Assembly: GCA_018819515.1 (NCBI GenBank)
Contig: JAHJPX010000010.1
Location: forward strand, 1-64,000
From: Gammaproteobacteria bacterium
GTDB lineage: Bacteria > Pseudomonadota > Gammaproteobacteria > Burkholderiales > Rhodocyclaceae
Reading direction: 5' to 3'
Length of the DNA: 64,000 nucleotides
The translations under genes were made by a program, and so were the position numbers. Positions 63,720-64,000 of the stretch are shown here, in pieces. Under the pieces are notes generated by a model, which ran no database searches, had not been told where the DNA came from, and saw nothing but the letters and a program-made list of their open reading frames with translations. How positions within the stretch are numbered: position 1 is the stretch's first letter; each line of letters starts with the position of its first letter.

Positions 63720-63740
63720 AGTCAGCCGTGGTGACACGCC
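63716..63740 (-). repeat. R1 dispersed hairpin repeat, copy 21 (overlaps ispF stop)
   Basis: On the plus strand ATAAAGTCAGCCGTGGTGAC then ACGCC. The ispF TAA (63717-63719) is part of it. The remaining gap to 63843 shows only a likely promoter region. Confidence 0.9.
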
Positions 63741-63843
63741 GCGTGGCGGGAAAGCGTTGCTTCAATTGACCTCGCTTCGTTGCCCGGAGATACTTCGGGG
63801 CAGAAAACATTCCAGAACAATTAATCCATCCGAGGAAACAACA

Positions 63844-64000
63844 ATGAACAAATGCAGGATAACGACCGTCGTAGCAACGCTGCTGCTGGCGGCTTGCGGC
63901 GGTGGCGGCGACGACACTTCGACGTCAGTCAATTCGGTCAAGGTGGTCGGTGCCAGCCTGGCCGATTCCGGTACTTACGGGTACAAGTTCACCTTGCAAC
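63844..64000 (+). CDS. Lipoprotein, start only (possibly GDSL/SGNH esterase), cut by window edge
   Basis: 52 residues are visible: a lipobox (TLLLAACGGGG), then SVKVVGASLADSGTYGYKFT. The latter resembles block I of SGNH/GDSL hydrolases (GDSLxDxG), with GAS instead of GDS. The first Ser would be the nucleophile. ATG 63844 follows GAGGAAACAACA. The rest lies outside the window, so the family assignment is tentative. Confidence 0.55.
   Translation, partial: MNKCRITTVVATLLLAACGGGGDDTSTSVNSVKVVGASLADSGTYGYKFTLQ

Overview
The window looks like a chromosome segment of a GC-rich betaproteobacterium, most likely from the Rhodocyclales or a close relative. This is inferred from the gene order ndk-rlmN-pilW-rodZ-ispG-hisS-yfgM-bamB-der-hfq-hflX-hflK-hflC-DUF2065-hisZ-purA, the two CZB zinc-binding chemosensory proteins, and the protein sequences themselves. 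No rRNA, tRNA or CRISPR array was seen.

Layout. The left edge (1-129) is the last part of an ISL3-type transposase. From 227 to 15459 a tightly packed housekeeping block runs on the + strand, with many ATGA, GTGA or TGATG stop/start overlaps. From 15.5 to 27.9 kb lie an enoyl-CoA hydratase, a Cache/HAMP/CZB chemoreceptor, a DUF1015 protein, a DAHP synthase, a quinone-oxidoreductase-like protein, an LNS2-type lipoprotein, a membrane/cell-envelope operon, a DsbA-family protein and a CAP-domain lipoprotein. A lactate-utilisation locus follows (lldR divergent from lldE-luxR-like-lldG-lldF, 28.1-32.4 kb), with two recognisable FadR/LldR-type operators. An alanyl-tRNA editing protein, a beta-helix lipoprotein and a giant cyclic beta-1,2-glucan synthase (35.8-44.6 kb) come next. 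At 45.9-49.9 kb there is a lower-GC accessory island holding a HEPN/AbiJ-like protein, a partner Abi-like protein and a reverse transcriptase with a YVDD active site; I read it as a candidate anti-phage locus. Next to it, the 3' end of mfd is duplicated (50113-50246 and 51300-51433, 134 bp each), bracketing a foreign-looking lipoprotein gene. The right part carries mfd, a stand-alone double-CZB protein, a DUF1501/DUF1800 secreted pair, the AmmeMemoRadiSam triad (amrB-amrA-amrS), ispD-ispF and the start of another lipoprotein.

The most striking feature is not a gene. A 25-bp imperfect-hairpin motif occurs 21 times in 64 kb, on both strands. Its core is GGCG-NNN-CGCC, followed by ACGG and then CTGACTTTTC. 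It lies mostly at gene 3' ends, but it is also embedded inside rlmN, bamB, aroG, mfd (twice), amrB and the glucan synthase without breaking their frames. I call it R1. A longer composite repeat (R2, about 85-100 bp) carries R1 at one end in two of its three copies. R1 copies lie just outside both ends of the reverse-transcriptase island.

Functions are assigned from motifs recognised by eye. No database search was possible, so family names are firm only where catalytic motifs are cited.
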